A stretch of 64,000 nucleotides of DNA from Peltaster fructicola (lineage: Eukaryota > Ascomycota > Dothideomycetes): positions 2,418,001-2,482,000 of the forward strand of contig CP051141.1 of the NCBI GenBank assembly GCA_001592805.2, in the 5' to 3' direction. Positions 44,579 through 55,733 of this stretch are shown here, piece after piece (the first letter of the stretch is position 1; each line of letters begins with the position of its first letter). The position numbers and the translations under genes are program-made. A model generated the notes under the pieces. That model was not told where the DNA came from and did no database searches. It worked only from the letters and a program-made list of their open reading frames with translations.

Positions 44579-45241
44579 TTACTTGGTGCTTGAAGCACCG
44601 GTTGATAAGAACAACACACAAGCAGCCACTATTGCTACTGCAACGACAGTGAAGATCTGCACATATCAGCAATACACTTGCAGCCGCTGTGAAACTGACG
44701 ATCTGAGTGCCAACACCACTCTGAACCAATGCTTGACGTCTCGAGTAGCGTGTCACTGTTTTGATGTAGTTGTGAAGGCCAACGCCGAGGCAAGCTATAG
44801 CAAGTAGCCAGAAAAGCAGACCAAAAGGCAGCGCTACACGTTTCTCGAGTGAGGTTGGCTTGTGCTTCAGATGGAAGGATATCAGGATAGCCACAGCGAC
44901 GATGGCCATGTACGTTGCCAGACGCAACCAGGAGAGGAAGGCTGCACAACATCAGCTTTCGATAGAGTGCTACAGTCACCACGCACTTCTCTCCGCTGCG
45001 CAGTGATCTCGTGCATCAGAGTCGTTGTTATCAAACAGTAGCGGTCCTAGCAGAGGTCTCTGGATGAAGACCTGTTCCTCATATGTGTTGCGCCAGTGGG
45101 TCCTGTTAGTGACCTCGAGTACAGCAGATACCGTGGCATCACTCACTGATGCACCACAACACCTTTGGTAGGAAATGGATTCCAAAAGGGCCTGAATGGC
45201 TGTTGCTGCTCCTCAGAGCTGACACTTACGCGCGACGCCAT
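44579..45241 (-). CDS. DUF202-family small membrane protein
   Basis: Exons 45241-45147, 45102-44987, 44941-44700 and 44656-44579 encode 176 residues. After a hydrophilic N-terminus (MASRVSVSSEEQQQPFRPFW, QTHWRNTYEEQVFIQRPLLG) comes the DUF202 signature ERTFLSWLRLATYMAIVAVAI, followed by three transmembrane helices (residues about 85-105, 120-140 and 152-170). DUF202 is shared with Vtc1 of the vacuolar polyphosphate polymerase, but this is the separate stand-alone clade of unknown function. The last exon of 78 nt codes most of helix 3. Convergent with DBP10; the left inverted-repeat arm begins 74 bp upstream of its start. Confidence 0.87.
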
Positions 45242-45314
45242 GCGATTGAAGTGGAAATAGAGGCACGCGGTTGTTGTGTTGTGCAAGCATCGAGGCTAGC
45301 ATTCCTGTACCTAG

Positions 45315-45512
45315 TAGGTCAGTGAGCTACATAGGTTAGTAAGCTATTTCTGGGAATTGGTGTGTCCTCACTAAGATTGAGAATCTCTCTTCAATCACGT
45401 AGAGCTCTCAGTTTTGGTCTTTTCCATCTGATCTCGATGGAAGGCTCTCAGAGCACCTAAATCTACCACACTGCCGAATCTCAGAGCCCTCCATCGTGCT
45501 CAGAGATGGCGA
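45315..45512 (+). repeat. left arm of ~195-bp imperfect inverted repeat
   Basis: Read on the plus strand this arm matches the reverse complement of 47665-47860 over nearly its whole length. Shared blocks include GGTTAGTAAGC, TTGGTGTG, AGAGCTCTCA, a 26-bp block at 45439-45464 with one mismatch, and ATCTCAGAGCCCTC. Its outer edge is TA followed by GGTCAGTGAGC. The arm is itself rich in short CTCTCAGAG palindromes. Confidence 0.85.
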
Positions 45513-45757
45513 TGGTGAATCTGCTTGCAGAATGCACCATTGGGCAGCCAAGCGGATGCCGCGGGCCGTTTCGAGATTTTGATGATTGACATCATGCAGC
45601 GGTCATCGCGTCCTCAAAATAAAGCCGATCTCAGATGCAAATCACGAACGGCGTCATCATTAGATTGAGGTCAGACCAGTCTTTGAAATGGATTACTTCG
45701 CGTTTGCATCTTCTCCTTGGACACCTTCTGTCAGCATTCCACTGATTCACCTTCGCA

Positions 45758-47340
45758 ATGCGCTTCAATTTTGGGCAACGCAGGCAAGGCCCTGACAGCC
45801 AGGCAAGCAGCGATACCAAGAACGAGTCGCCCAACGGCGAGAACAAGAGGTCGGACGATCAAGAGAAGCAAGACGAGAAGCCACAGCCCGTGGGCTTCTT
45901 CCATCACAGTCTGAAGCATGTTCGACACGAAGCGGTTGGCAAATGGATATTGACCACCGCCATCTTGATGGCATTCATTCTGGGATGTCTGTCAATCTAC
46001 TGGGCTGTGTTCTACAACGTCAATCAAAACATAACGTCGCTGGTCATCTACGTTGTTGACTTCGATGGCCGCGTTGCACCATATGACAACGTCAACCCGT
46101 TGGTTGGACCGCTGATCTCGGGTTTGGCTATGCAGATGGTCAACAGCGCGAAGCCTCACTTGGGATACACCGTTGTCGATCCATCCGAGTTCAATAACGA
46201 CCCTATACAAGTCCGTCAGGCAGTGTACGACTGGAAGGCATGGGCTGCCATCATCATCAACGCAAATGCGACCTCTCTTCTGCAGTCAGCTGTGCAGAAT
46301 GGCAACGTCAGCTATGATCCACTAGGTGCCTGCCAGCTCGTCTACACTGACTCTCGAGATGACACGAATTGGTATGACTTTATCAGTCCTCAGATCACAC
46401 AGTTCCAGACGCAAGCCACATCATTGGTGGGTGAGACATTCGCTGGACAAGTGATGAGGAACGCATCCACGGACACAAACCTGCTTACCAACGCCGCGAG
46501 AGTGCCACAAGCGCTCAGTCCAGCTATAGGCTTCAGCATGTACAACCTGCGACCTTTCTTCCCGTATACGGCCATCCCAGCTGTATCGATTGGTCTGATC
46601 TACCTGATCATCGTGTCGTTCTTCTCCTTTTCGTTCTACCTGCCGATTCATCAGAAGGTGTGTCGCATCTGCACAATCTATGGCATTGTACTAACACTGT
46701 GTAGTATCTCAAGCCAGAGGGTCATCCACCTCTCAAGTTCTGGCAGCTCGTGATCTGGCGATGGTTCGCAACGATAAGCGCGTACTTTATGCTGTCTCTT
46801 TCTTACAGCTTCATCTCACTGGCTCTTCAAATCAACTTCAAGCCCTCAGCATACACGCCTCAGACAGAGGTCTATCAGATCACGGACAGCCGCCCGAATC
46901 CTGGCGGATGGGGCAATGGTACATTCCCACTCTACTGGATGCTGAACTTCTTCGGCATGATTGCCTTAGGTCTTTCTTGCGAGAACGTGGCAATGCTTAT
47001 TGGACAGCCATGGACTGCAATGTGGCTGATCTTCTGGGTTAGTTAGCTTGGATTGGTGCACTCTTCATTTGAACTAACAACGAGACAGGTCATAACGAAC
47101 GTTTCCACTGCATTCTACAACATCGACATCGAGCCTGGCTTCTACCAGTGGGGATATGCATGGCCACTTCACTACGTCGTGGAGGGCTCTAGGCAGATCT
47201 TGTTCGACCTACACAACACGCTTCCTCTTGACTTTGGTGTACTCATCGCCTGGGGAGCTGTCAACACACTGCTGTTCCCATTCGCGTGCTATTTCATGAG
47301 GTGGAAGTCCCAGCATGGCGTCCATGAATACTACAAGTAG
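45758..47340 (+). CDS. DUF3533 membrane protein, SNG1-like
   Basis: Exons 45758-46657, 46705-47037 and 47089-47340 encode 494 residues. A charged cytosolic N-terminus precedes TM1 (WILTTAILMAFILGCLSIYWA), a large luminal or extracellular domain (SLVIYVVDFDG, GYTVVDPSEFN, AWAAIIINANAT), and about five further helices after residue 270 (AVSIGLIYLIIVSFFSFSF, WLIFW|VITNVSTAFYNIDI, LHYVVEGSRQILFDLH). Yeast SNG1 in this family gives nitrosoguanidine resistance and affects lipid asymmetry; the transported substrate, if any, is unknown. The gene lies wholly between the two inverted-repeat arms. Codon use looks like that of its neighbours. Confidence 0.9.
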
Positions 47341-48445
47341 TGTCTGAGCAGAGCCGTGCAGAGCATAAATGTACACATAGCTTGCATTTGTCAACATATG
47401 TAATATGTATTCAAAGAATCGACACCAGCACTGTGCCTGAGCAGCTGCATAGCCCAGTGAGCCATATATGTTGGTGAGCCACCAGAAATCACCGTGAAAT
47501 TGGTATGTTTCACACTCATATATATCTAACTTAGCACAGTTCACAGGCTATTGAGCTCGGAATGCAAAGTCCTTAAGGCATACTTCCATGGCTCTGCGAA
47601 CTTGAAAGGCTCTGAGGGTTCGCCATGGTGTCTATCTGTGATTGGTGGTCAAATCAGACCTCCAATCCTGGGATAGGCACCTTAGATGGCTATGAGCCTC
47701 CGAGGGCTCTGAGATCCAGCAAAGTGATAGATTTAGATGCTCTGAGAGCCTTCCTTCAACGTCAAGTGGAAAGAACTTGGATTGAGAGCTCTGCGTGAGT
47801 GAAGAGTTATCACACCAAATCTCAGAAATGGCTTACTAACCTACATGGCCCACTAGCCTATTCAGCTGGTTGGCTCTCTCGACCCCAGTCTAGACTTTAT
47901 TGATGCTTTGGCTAAATCCGGATCAAACTGACAGCCGACCGGCTGCTCTTTCTCCTTGGGATATTTCATGCCATCTTGTTCCCACCGACAACGTCTTAGA
48001 TTGTCCTACATTTCTGTCCCTGAAGCAGCTCACGACACAATACAGCTCCGACACACAGTGCAAGGTGAGTGCTTGCGACATTCGACAGTATTGATCTCAT
48101 GTTTGCACCCTGGAAGAAAAGCATGCAAATCAAGCGAAGGCGCATCGTCATGTTGATCGCGCCTTGGACTTCACGATGGGAACTTGTGCCGACCTTGCTA
48201 CAGATCGGCACTCACGACCATCGATGACTTGACAATGCTAAGCTGCAATAACAACTGCGATAATATGCTAACATGTACTCTCTAGGACTCGCACGCCACC
48301 ATTCAGCACTGCGGGTCTGTCGCCTGACTTACCGGGCGCATCATTACAGCCTCCATGTCCCTCGCACAACACCGCCACTTGGTCGAGAAGCACTCGTCAC
48401 AGTGAACATATCTTAGTTCACAACCCGCCACTATCCTACTACACG
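47341..48445. other. gap with right repeat arm and promoter of the 48-kb regulator
   Basis: 47341-47664 is the 3' flank of the DUF3533 gene, 47665-47860 is the right repeat arm, and the remaining 585 bp should be the regulator's promoter. An ORF at 47956-48156 has no support. Confidence 0.45.
47665..47860 (-). repeat. right arm of the inverted repeat
   Basis: The reverse complement aligns with 45315-45512. The outer edge (CACTAGCC then TA on the plus strand) mirrors the left edge. The matching 26-bp core lies at 47729-47754. Similarity fades toward the inner side beyond about 47695. Confidence 0.85.
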
Positions 48446-50841
48446 ATGTCCTCTGGTTTGGACCATGCTGGCTACGCACAAGCCGCTATTGAAACCCAAT
48501 TCGCCTATCCCGATCCTCTAAACCTGCAGACACAACAAACGCAGTTCCTATCCAACTCAACGACTGCGAAGCCTCCAACGCAGAAACGCAAAGGTCCACC
48601 AAGCCGTGTCAGCAACAAGCCCGACAAAAGCCGCGCAGAGTTGGTCCAAAGTCTGAGCCAAAGGCTACAGCGACGCCTGGAGGAGATGGCGAAGACGCAG
48701 AGAACAGCAAGCCAAAACGCGTGCGTACAGGCTGTCTTACATGTCGAGAACGTCACCTCAAATGCGATGAAGCTTGGCCTAATTGTCTGAACTGTCGCAA
48801 GAGCAATCGGGAGTGTAAGAGAGGCATAAAGCTCAACTTCATCGATACGTGGGTCGATCGGCCGACCCACCTCGTCACAGCATTCGGCACAAGTCGTTGG
48901 CGAGTCGAGTTCCTGGACGAGTCTCGCGAGATAGCCGCAGAGTATGTCGGTACAACGCACAAGTATCCGCCTCTGGAGCAGGAGGTTCCCCTCGGATTGC
49001 AGCAAGATCAGCTTCTGGCGTACAACTTTCCAGGTTCTGTTCCTGCTGCTCCTGAGTTGGCAGCTGCGTCCTTACCCCAGCGCGGCGATATATACGCACT
49101 CCAAGCCCAGCCAGAGATCAGTAACATCTTCGAAGTACAGACCGCCAAACAGCAGAACACCAACTTCTATAGTGCACCACAGGCACCCAACTCAAGCTCA
49201 TCGATGCACTCCAGCTATGCGCCTCAGATACATGATCCTCAGATGACATCCACTTTCAGTGGACAATCAAGCGATGGGATCGACGAGAAGCGCGACTTCC
49301 TGAACACGGCAGAAGAGACCCTGTTCATGCAGGTGTTCGTCGAAGAGGTCGGTCTCTGGATGGACAGCATGGATCCACTCAAACACTTCTCACGACTCTT
49401 GCCTTTCCATGCGCTATCAGAGCCAATGTTGCTGCATGCATTTCTCGCCTGTGGAGCTAAGCACCTCACACTGGTCAACCCGGCCTACTCGGTGGAGAAA
49501 GCATTGCACCACTACGACACTGCAACCAGGTATCTGCTGAAGAACCTTCAGAACCCGAATCGAGATACAGTCATCTGTGCAACAACTGCCGTCATTCTAA
49601 ATGTGTACGAGGTCATGTCTGAGCGCCCAATGCAGCGTATGAATCACATTGCTGGCGCTCGAGCATTGATTAAAGAGTGCGGTTGGAGTGCTAGAGCAAG
49701 TGGGATCGGTGCGGCTTGTTTCTGGCTTAATGTTGGCCTCGAAGTGATGAGCTGTCTACACTTCAACTGGCAGGTTGCATGGGACCCTGACGATTGGGGC
49801 ATCGACTTGAACCTCACTCGTGAGGTACACAATGGCATGGAAGAGTCCTGGACTCACAAGATGCTGTACATCACCGGCAAGATCTGCAACCTTCGCGCGA
49901 CTGCACCTCGGGATGTTCTTCCGGATGCTACAGCAGAGCAAGCACGCCGACAGCAGAGATATAACGAATGGACGCGACTCAAAGCAATGGCAGACACATG
50001 GAACGACTGCATACCGCGCACAATGCATCCGATGGCTTACGTATACCCGGCCAACACCGGCTCAAAGTCAGCATTCCCAGAGGTCTGGCTAGTGAAGCGA
50101 ACCACGATCGTAGCACGACTCTTCTACCATACAGCAATGCTTCTGCTTTCCCAGATCAATCCTTTCATGAGCGTCCAGACGAGTGAAGAGATGATGGACA
50201 TGCAGCGTCGCCACTCACAGATGACATGCGGCATTGTTGCGCATGTCAAAGATCGGCAAGTCTAGTTGTGATATGACCGAGCTATGCTAACGTTTGACAG
50301 TGGCGTTGCATCTGTTGCAATTCGCTCTCTCGCTCACGCTGCCGAAGTCCTGACAGATCGACGCGAGCAGGAGGAGGTGCTAGAGATCTTCGAAAAGATC
50401 AACAAGGAGACAGGCTGGCGCATTGGCTTTGTGTATGGTGAGCTCAAGGAGAAATGGGGCTGGAACGAGGGACCTTCTCCGAACCAGTACGCTCAAACAC
50501 ACGAAGCTGCTACCAAGGCCAAAGAGTCTCAAGAAGCCCATCTCCAGCAGCAAGCACAGGCTGCTCATATGCAACTCCAGCAAGGCTTCGACTTTGGCAA
50601 CCAAGCTGGCAGCGCTATCAATCTGACAAGCCCAGCACAATCGTTGAAGAGCAATGTCTCACCACCTGTCAACGTCGGCAGGAAGAGGATGCCCTCTGGT
50701 ATACCGAATCCGTTATATGCCAAGGCAGACTTCTCGCTCCCACAGCATCCCTACCAGAACTTCTACGTTGCACCATCTTCGGGCTATGGCAACGCTCAGA
50801 CCGCGCATGCGTGGTGGAACAATGGTGAAACGACCACATGA
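48446..50841 (+). CDS. Zn2Cys6 transcription factor with fungal-specific domain (frame broken as read)
   Basis: The start MSSGLDHAGYAQ at 48446 opens a basic/Pro-rich N-terminus. The zinc cluster CLTCRERHLKCDEAWPNCLNCRKSNREC lies in another frame, which is open from about 48497 but has no ATG; one extra base in the A run at 48626-48629 joins them as SNKPDKKPRRVGPK. Downstream is a long fungal-specific regulatory domain (ETLFMQVFVEEVGLWMDSMDPLKHF, LLHAFLACGAKHL, CATTAVILNVYEVM). Exon 1 ends at 50255 (GATCG) and exon 2 starts at 50301; the intron is of GC-AG type (GCAAGT..ACAG), giving KDR|GVASVAIRSLAHAAEV. Total 783 residues if repaired in frame. Targets unknown. Confidence 0.87.
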
Positions 50842-51650
50842 ACAACCTCACACTCTCACGAACGTGTATGGCGAGAGGAAGCGCGACATATAATACCGTA
50901 GCGTTCTTGGTTACAACGAGAGTAACGTCCTACGAGCACTTGCTCAAGCATACAGCTTTTGATGCTCGAAGTCCTCATCAGTGTGTACTGCTATTTCGTG
51001 TGTACAGCAAGATCAGTGGCATAGTGTTGTGCAACGTGGCGAGCCCTCCCAATTGTTGTAACAATTATATCGTCGTGTCGAGCAATCTTACCAGGCTTTT
51101 GAGACGACTGATCAGAACTGTTCCCTTAGCAAGGACATCGTTGCAGGAACCTATCGCTGTAATGAGGATCGTCTGTATATACAACAACGACTGGGCCGCC
51201 GCATGTGAATCTCCCTGAACAGCCAGCCGGTCAACCATTGAGGCAATCCTGCTTACTGCTGCGTGGCCACGTTCTTGCATAAGCCGAGGCACATCCACAA
51301 GCTGGGGTAGCAGCAGCAGTAGTTAGCTCTATGGGCAGGGTATCCAGCATTGCGAGTCCTCAACGTAAAGCTGGTTGTGTATGGCGTCCGTGGAAGCTGT
51401 TCTCATATAAGCTGATCACCAGAGGGAGCTGATTCATTGTTGACTTACAGCGCGCTTTCTGATCTTTACAACAGCTAAACTGGAGTTGACGTTGCAAAGA
51501 TATCATCTCGCATCGGCTGATACTCAGGCAGTAGTATCCTGTACCATTGTACCTCAAGGGAAACGAACGTCATCTCCCGCTATGAGTGTAGTGTCCACTT
51601 TCTGAAGAGCTTCGACATCCGACAGATACACACAGAGACCACTTACCGCC
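50842..51650. other. intergenic, acyltransferase promoter
   Basis: 809 bp between two plus-strand genes. Only chance-like frames. The last 60 bp before 51651 end in ACCGCCATG, a good start context. Confidence 0.5.
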
Positions 51651-54155
51651 ATGTCGAAACGAAAGAACACAGCTGCGCAGACAGCACCGGATATCGCTAT
51701 CCAAGGCGACAACCTTACCCTCCACCCACCAACCTACATTGGGGCACAGTCCGGTGTTGGCGAGCGAGAGCTGCTCGAGCCATACGCACGCTTCAGAGTG
51801 AAGCCTCTCGATGCATTTCAAGAGCTAGGACAACACATCTCAGGCACAGGATGGCGAAGTTACGAGCGTCCGATCGGTCAACCTATGTTCTACAAGGGCT
51901 TCACGGAGAACATGTCCTCCAAAGTCATGAAGCAAGAAAGACTACGGCGAAAAGTTGCTGAGCTTGCGTTGAAGCGTGTTGAAGTTGAGATGCAAGAAGG
52001 TTCACTCGGCCCTCTTGGACTCGCTGGCGAGGCCGAGATATACAAGAAGAGACGGATGGAGCGACAAGCACAACTTGAGGCTCAGCTTCTGACAGTGGCT
52101 GAGAAGTCTGTAGACAACATGATCACCAAGCTGGTGAGTTAGCACGACGATCATGATGTGGCTAACGACTGACACTCTATCAAGGAAAATCGTACGTTCA
52201 TCCGAGGCGCTTACTACCTTGCTACACAACTGCTCCTTCGAGCTTACCATCAGGGCATCCACGTCAACAGCGAAGAAGTTGTCAACCTGCGGAAGGTGGC
52301 CAGTGAGGCGGCCAAGAAGAAGCAGAGCATCGTCTTCCTGCCCAGTCATCGGTCACATATCGACTATATCTCCCTGCAAATTGTATGCTATCGTCTAGGT
52401 CTGGCTCTACCCACCGTCGTCGCAGGTGACAACCTCAACTTCCCACTTGTCGGTCCTTTCCTTCAGCACGCTGGTGCCATGTGGATCAGGAGAAGTTTTG
52501 GCAACGACAAGCTCTACTCAACCGTGGTGCAGGCATACATGGACACACTGCTGCAGAATGGCTTCAACTTTGAATGCTTTATCGAGGGAGGCCGCTCAAG
52601 AACCGGCAAGCTGCTTCAACCAAAGTTTGGTATCTTGAGTTTCATCCTCGAGAGCGTCATGTCTGGCAGCGTGGACGATTGCATCATCTGTCCAGTGTCT
52701 ACACAATACGACAAGGTCATCGAGGTCGACTCGTACATCTCCGAACTGCTCGGTATGCCAAAGCAGAAGGAAGATCTCATGCAGTTCCTGTCAGCCACCG
52801 ACGTTCTGTCGTGGAAGCTAGGTCGAGTGGACGTTCGATTCCATGAGCCATGGAGTCTTCGACAGTTCGTTACGGACCAGACGACTCGCATCACTCAGCA
52901 GCCATCTTCACCTGATGCTGTAAACGAGAAAGCTATTCGTCGGAAGATCCTGACCACTCTTGGCTTCAGAGTGCTCAGCGAGATCAACGATGTGTCTGTA
53001 GTCATGCCGACTGCACTTGTTGGCACAGTCCTACTCACATTGCGTGGCCGTGGCGTCGGCCGTGCTGAACTCGTTCGCCGTGTTGAATGGCTCGCAGAAC
53101 GTGTGCAAGGTCAAGGTGGCCGACTGGCCCACTTCGGCCTGCAAGATACAGACTTCGTCGTACAGCGCGCACTCGAGGTTCTTGGCCCGAAGCTGGTCGG
53201 TACAGTCAAGGACCTGCCAGAGGAGACGTACTTCGCCGTCGATCGATTCCAGCTGAGCTTCTACCGTAACATGACCATTCACCTGTTCATCTCACAGGCG
53301 CTTGTGTGTGCAGCTCTTTACACCAAGGTCAAGGCTGGTGGTGCCGCCCACACACAGACTCTGACGTGGCAGGAGCTCTACGACCATGTCTTGTTCCTCT
53401 CGCAACTCTTCCGAACCGAGTTCATCTTCCCTACAGCGTCTTTGGAGGAGAATATCAAGACAACGCTCGCAGGGCTCGAGGAAGACCATGTGGTCCAAAC
53501 GATCAAGGAAGGCGAAAAGATCACGGCGATCGAGCTGCATCCCAATGAGCGTGCTAACGGTCGAGAGAACTTCGATTTCTACAACTTCTTGTTATGGCCA
53601 TTCATCGAGGCTAACTGGCTGGGAGCCGTGTCGATGTTCATGCTGACACCACCGCCAGTAGCAACGACAACACCAGCTGTAGCAGATACAAAGACGTGGA
53701 TCGACCAGAAGAAGTTCGAAAATGGTGCACAACTGCTTGGCAAGACGCTCTACCACCAGGGCGACTTGAGCTACTTTGAAGCTGTCAACAAGGAAGCGCT
53801 CAAGAATGCCTTCGCACGTGCAGAGGAAGAAGGAATTATACTGGTGAGTCGCAACAAAGAGACCAAGGCACCTCCCATGGTCCGACTAGGTGCCGAGTGG
53901 CTGCCTCCTCGCAATACTGAGGGCAAAGCTGTGCCGGACGGCAAGTTGTGGGAGTTCGCAGAACGCATCAGCCAGTTCCGTCGTGAGGGTAAGAATCGAC
54001 GAGATGGAGCTACTGTCAAGACGCGCGTGCTCAACCTGGTCGACATGGTTGCAGCTGGTCTCGTGACTGACGTAACCATGGACGTGCAGGGCAAGCCGTC
54101 AAAAAGCAGCAGGAGGAAAGGAATGCAGACCAAAGCTGTAACTGCAAAGTTGTAG
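51651..54155 (+). CDS. PlsB/GNPAT-type glycerol-phosphate or DHAP acyltransferase
   Basis: Exons 51651-52133 and 52185-54155 encode 817 residues. The acyltransferase blocks are present: I (FLPSHRSHIDYISLQ, His215/Asp220 in the HX4D motif), II (GAMWIRRSF), III (FIEGGRSRTGKLL) and IV (CPVSTQYDKVIE). The long C-terminal region matches bacterial PlsB and animal DHAP acyltransferase in layout. It acylates the sn-1 position of glycerol-3-phosphate or dihydroxyacetone phosphate, the first step of phospholipid or ether-lipid synthesis. The substrate and location (peroxisome, mitochondrion or ER) cannot be settled; no clear PTS1 ends the protein (TAKL is only weakly PTS1-like). Confidence 0.9.
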
Positions 54156-54323
54156 GACAATGATCTTAGGGCCATCTCTTTCATCTCTGGGGAATATCGA
54201 TGTTCAGCGGGTTAATTAGATGTGATAGTAGTTTTACAGTAGATGTAAATGCCTCACCACAATGGTCTGGGCCTGACGTGGACTGCTCGAAACGCCTTTT
54301 CCGTGTATGTGCTTGTACGTATT

Positions 54324-55733
54324 CTAATCTTCATCGTCATATCTCATGACTGGTTGGTATACAGGACGCAGGGCCCATTTGCCAGTCTTTTCATCCCAAC
54401 CCATTTCCTGTTCCACGCCGTCGATGAGCGGGTAATCAGTATGACCGTGACCATCTGAAGGTCCAAAAGCAACGTACGGCGTGATTTCTATGCCGTCCTC
54501 ACCCAAAGTGGCGTGCACGCTCTCACGCGATATGCCTCCCCAGGAGACACGGCGCTGACTGGCAAGAGACTTACGACTCTCACGCCAGGATGCTCTACCA
54601 CTCTGAAGGTTGATTGTGCTCTGCGAGCCAGTAAGATGTCTCTGACTCTCACTTGCACCGAGCACGTTGCGCTTCTCGTTGCCTGTCTCGCCTGCGAAGA
54701 TGAAGCCATTCGCGTAGCTGTACGGGCCTTTCGCACCGTTTGGCACGATAAAGCGTTGGTCGATGCGTACGAAGATCCAGAAGTAGACTATGAAAGCCTC
54801 GATAACGAAGTCGAAACAGTAGTATGCCGGCTTGCCGAAGTACCATGGCTGTGGGTATGGTTGAGGAGGAGTTGTATCTGTCAGGATTGGAGTCGGAGGC
54901 ATCCACGATGTGCCTGCTCTGTAGCCGGCGCCCAAGGTGAGCAGTACTCCAGATATCAAGCTGATGGCGACCTTTGCCCGCATAGAACCTGAGCCAAACT
55001 TATCCATCGTCTTCGTCTTTCGCGTGCTCCTCCTAGCTATTGTCGATATGAGGACGACCGGCACTGGCACGACGGCACAAAAGGTGTACCAGGTAGCGCC
55101 ATAGAGCTGAATGATCCTCGAGGCTCGTCGTGTGGTCGCATCAATAGAGTAGAACTGTGCAATGATGGCGGCAATCAAGCAGAGGATTGTGGCTACGATG
55201 ACTGCGATGAAGATCGGCAGAGCAATGCTGAAGGGTTTCGACCAGCCGATATTAGGGTGTTGTGCCCGAACGATGCGTTGTGTGAAGAAGAGGTTGGCTA
55301 TGAAGAGGATGACGACTCCGGCGTAGAAGAAGATAGTCGCGGCTAGGCCAAGGCGTACAGATTGTGGATCGTATGCCCATGCTATTCGTAGTGATGTCGC
55401 GCAGACTCTGGTGACGCAGAAACCTGTAGAAGCATTAGATCGTGCTTTCTGCCGTGAATTGGAAGTCTTTGTATACCAAATGTTGCGCCATTGAGTGGAA
55501 ACTTCTTGTGATACTTGCGCTCGTTGATTTGCAGTATCGTCATGTGTATAACACCACCGATGAAGAAGAGCGCAAGAAAGACAGCATTGATGGGCACGTC
55601 TGGGATGACTGACGGTATCTCTCCGAGAGCCTGTCGCTGTCAGCGTTGCTCATTTTAAAATGCTCGACGTGTAGTGCTCTCTTACTTGTGTCTCCGGAGG
55701 ATAAGGAGGTCCGGCAGCCTCAGTGCTAGCCAT
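54324..55733 (-). CDS. DUF3112 seven-helix membrane protein
   Basis: Exons 55733-55686, 55630-55477 and 55423-54324 encode 433 residues. About seven transmembrane helices are visible: INAVFLALFFIGGVIHMTI, TIFFYAGVVILFIANLFF, FSIALPIFIAVIVATILCLI, TWYTFCAVVPVPVVLIST, MRAKVAISLISGVLLTLGAG and FDFVIEAFIVYFWIFVRI. A cytosolic tail rich in Ser and Arg follows. Family DUF3112 is fungal, of unknown function, and resembles RTA1-like or rhodopsin-like proteins in layout only. Exon 1 is just 16 codons (MASTEAAGPPYPPETQ). Confidence 0.85.

Noticed and set aside
45315-47860. Long terminal repeats of a retroelement
   Set aside because: The repeats are inverted, not direct, and no reverse transcriptase, integrase or capsid frame lies between them.
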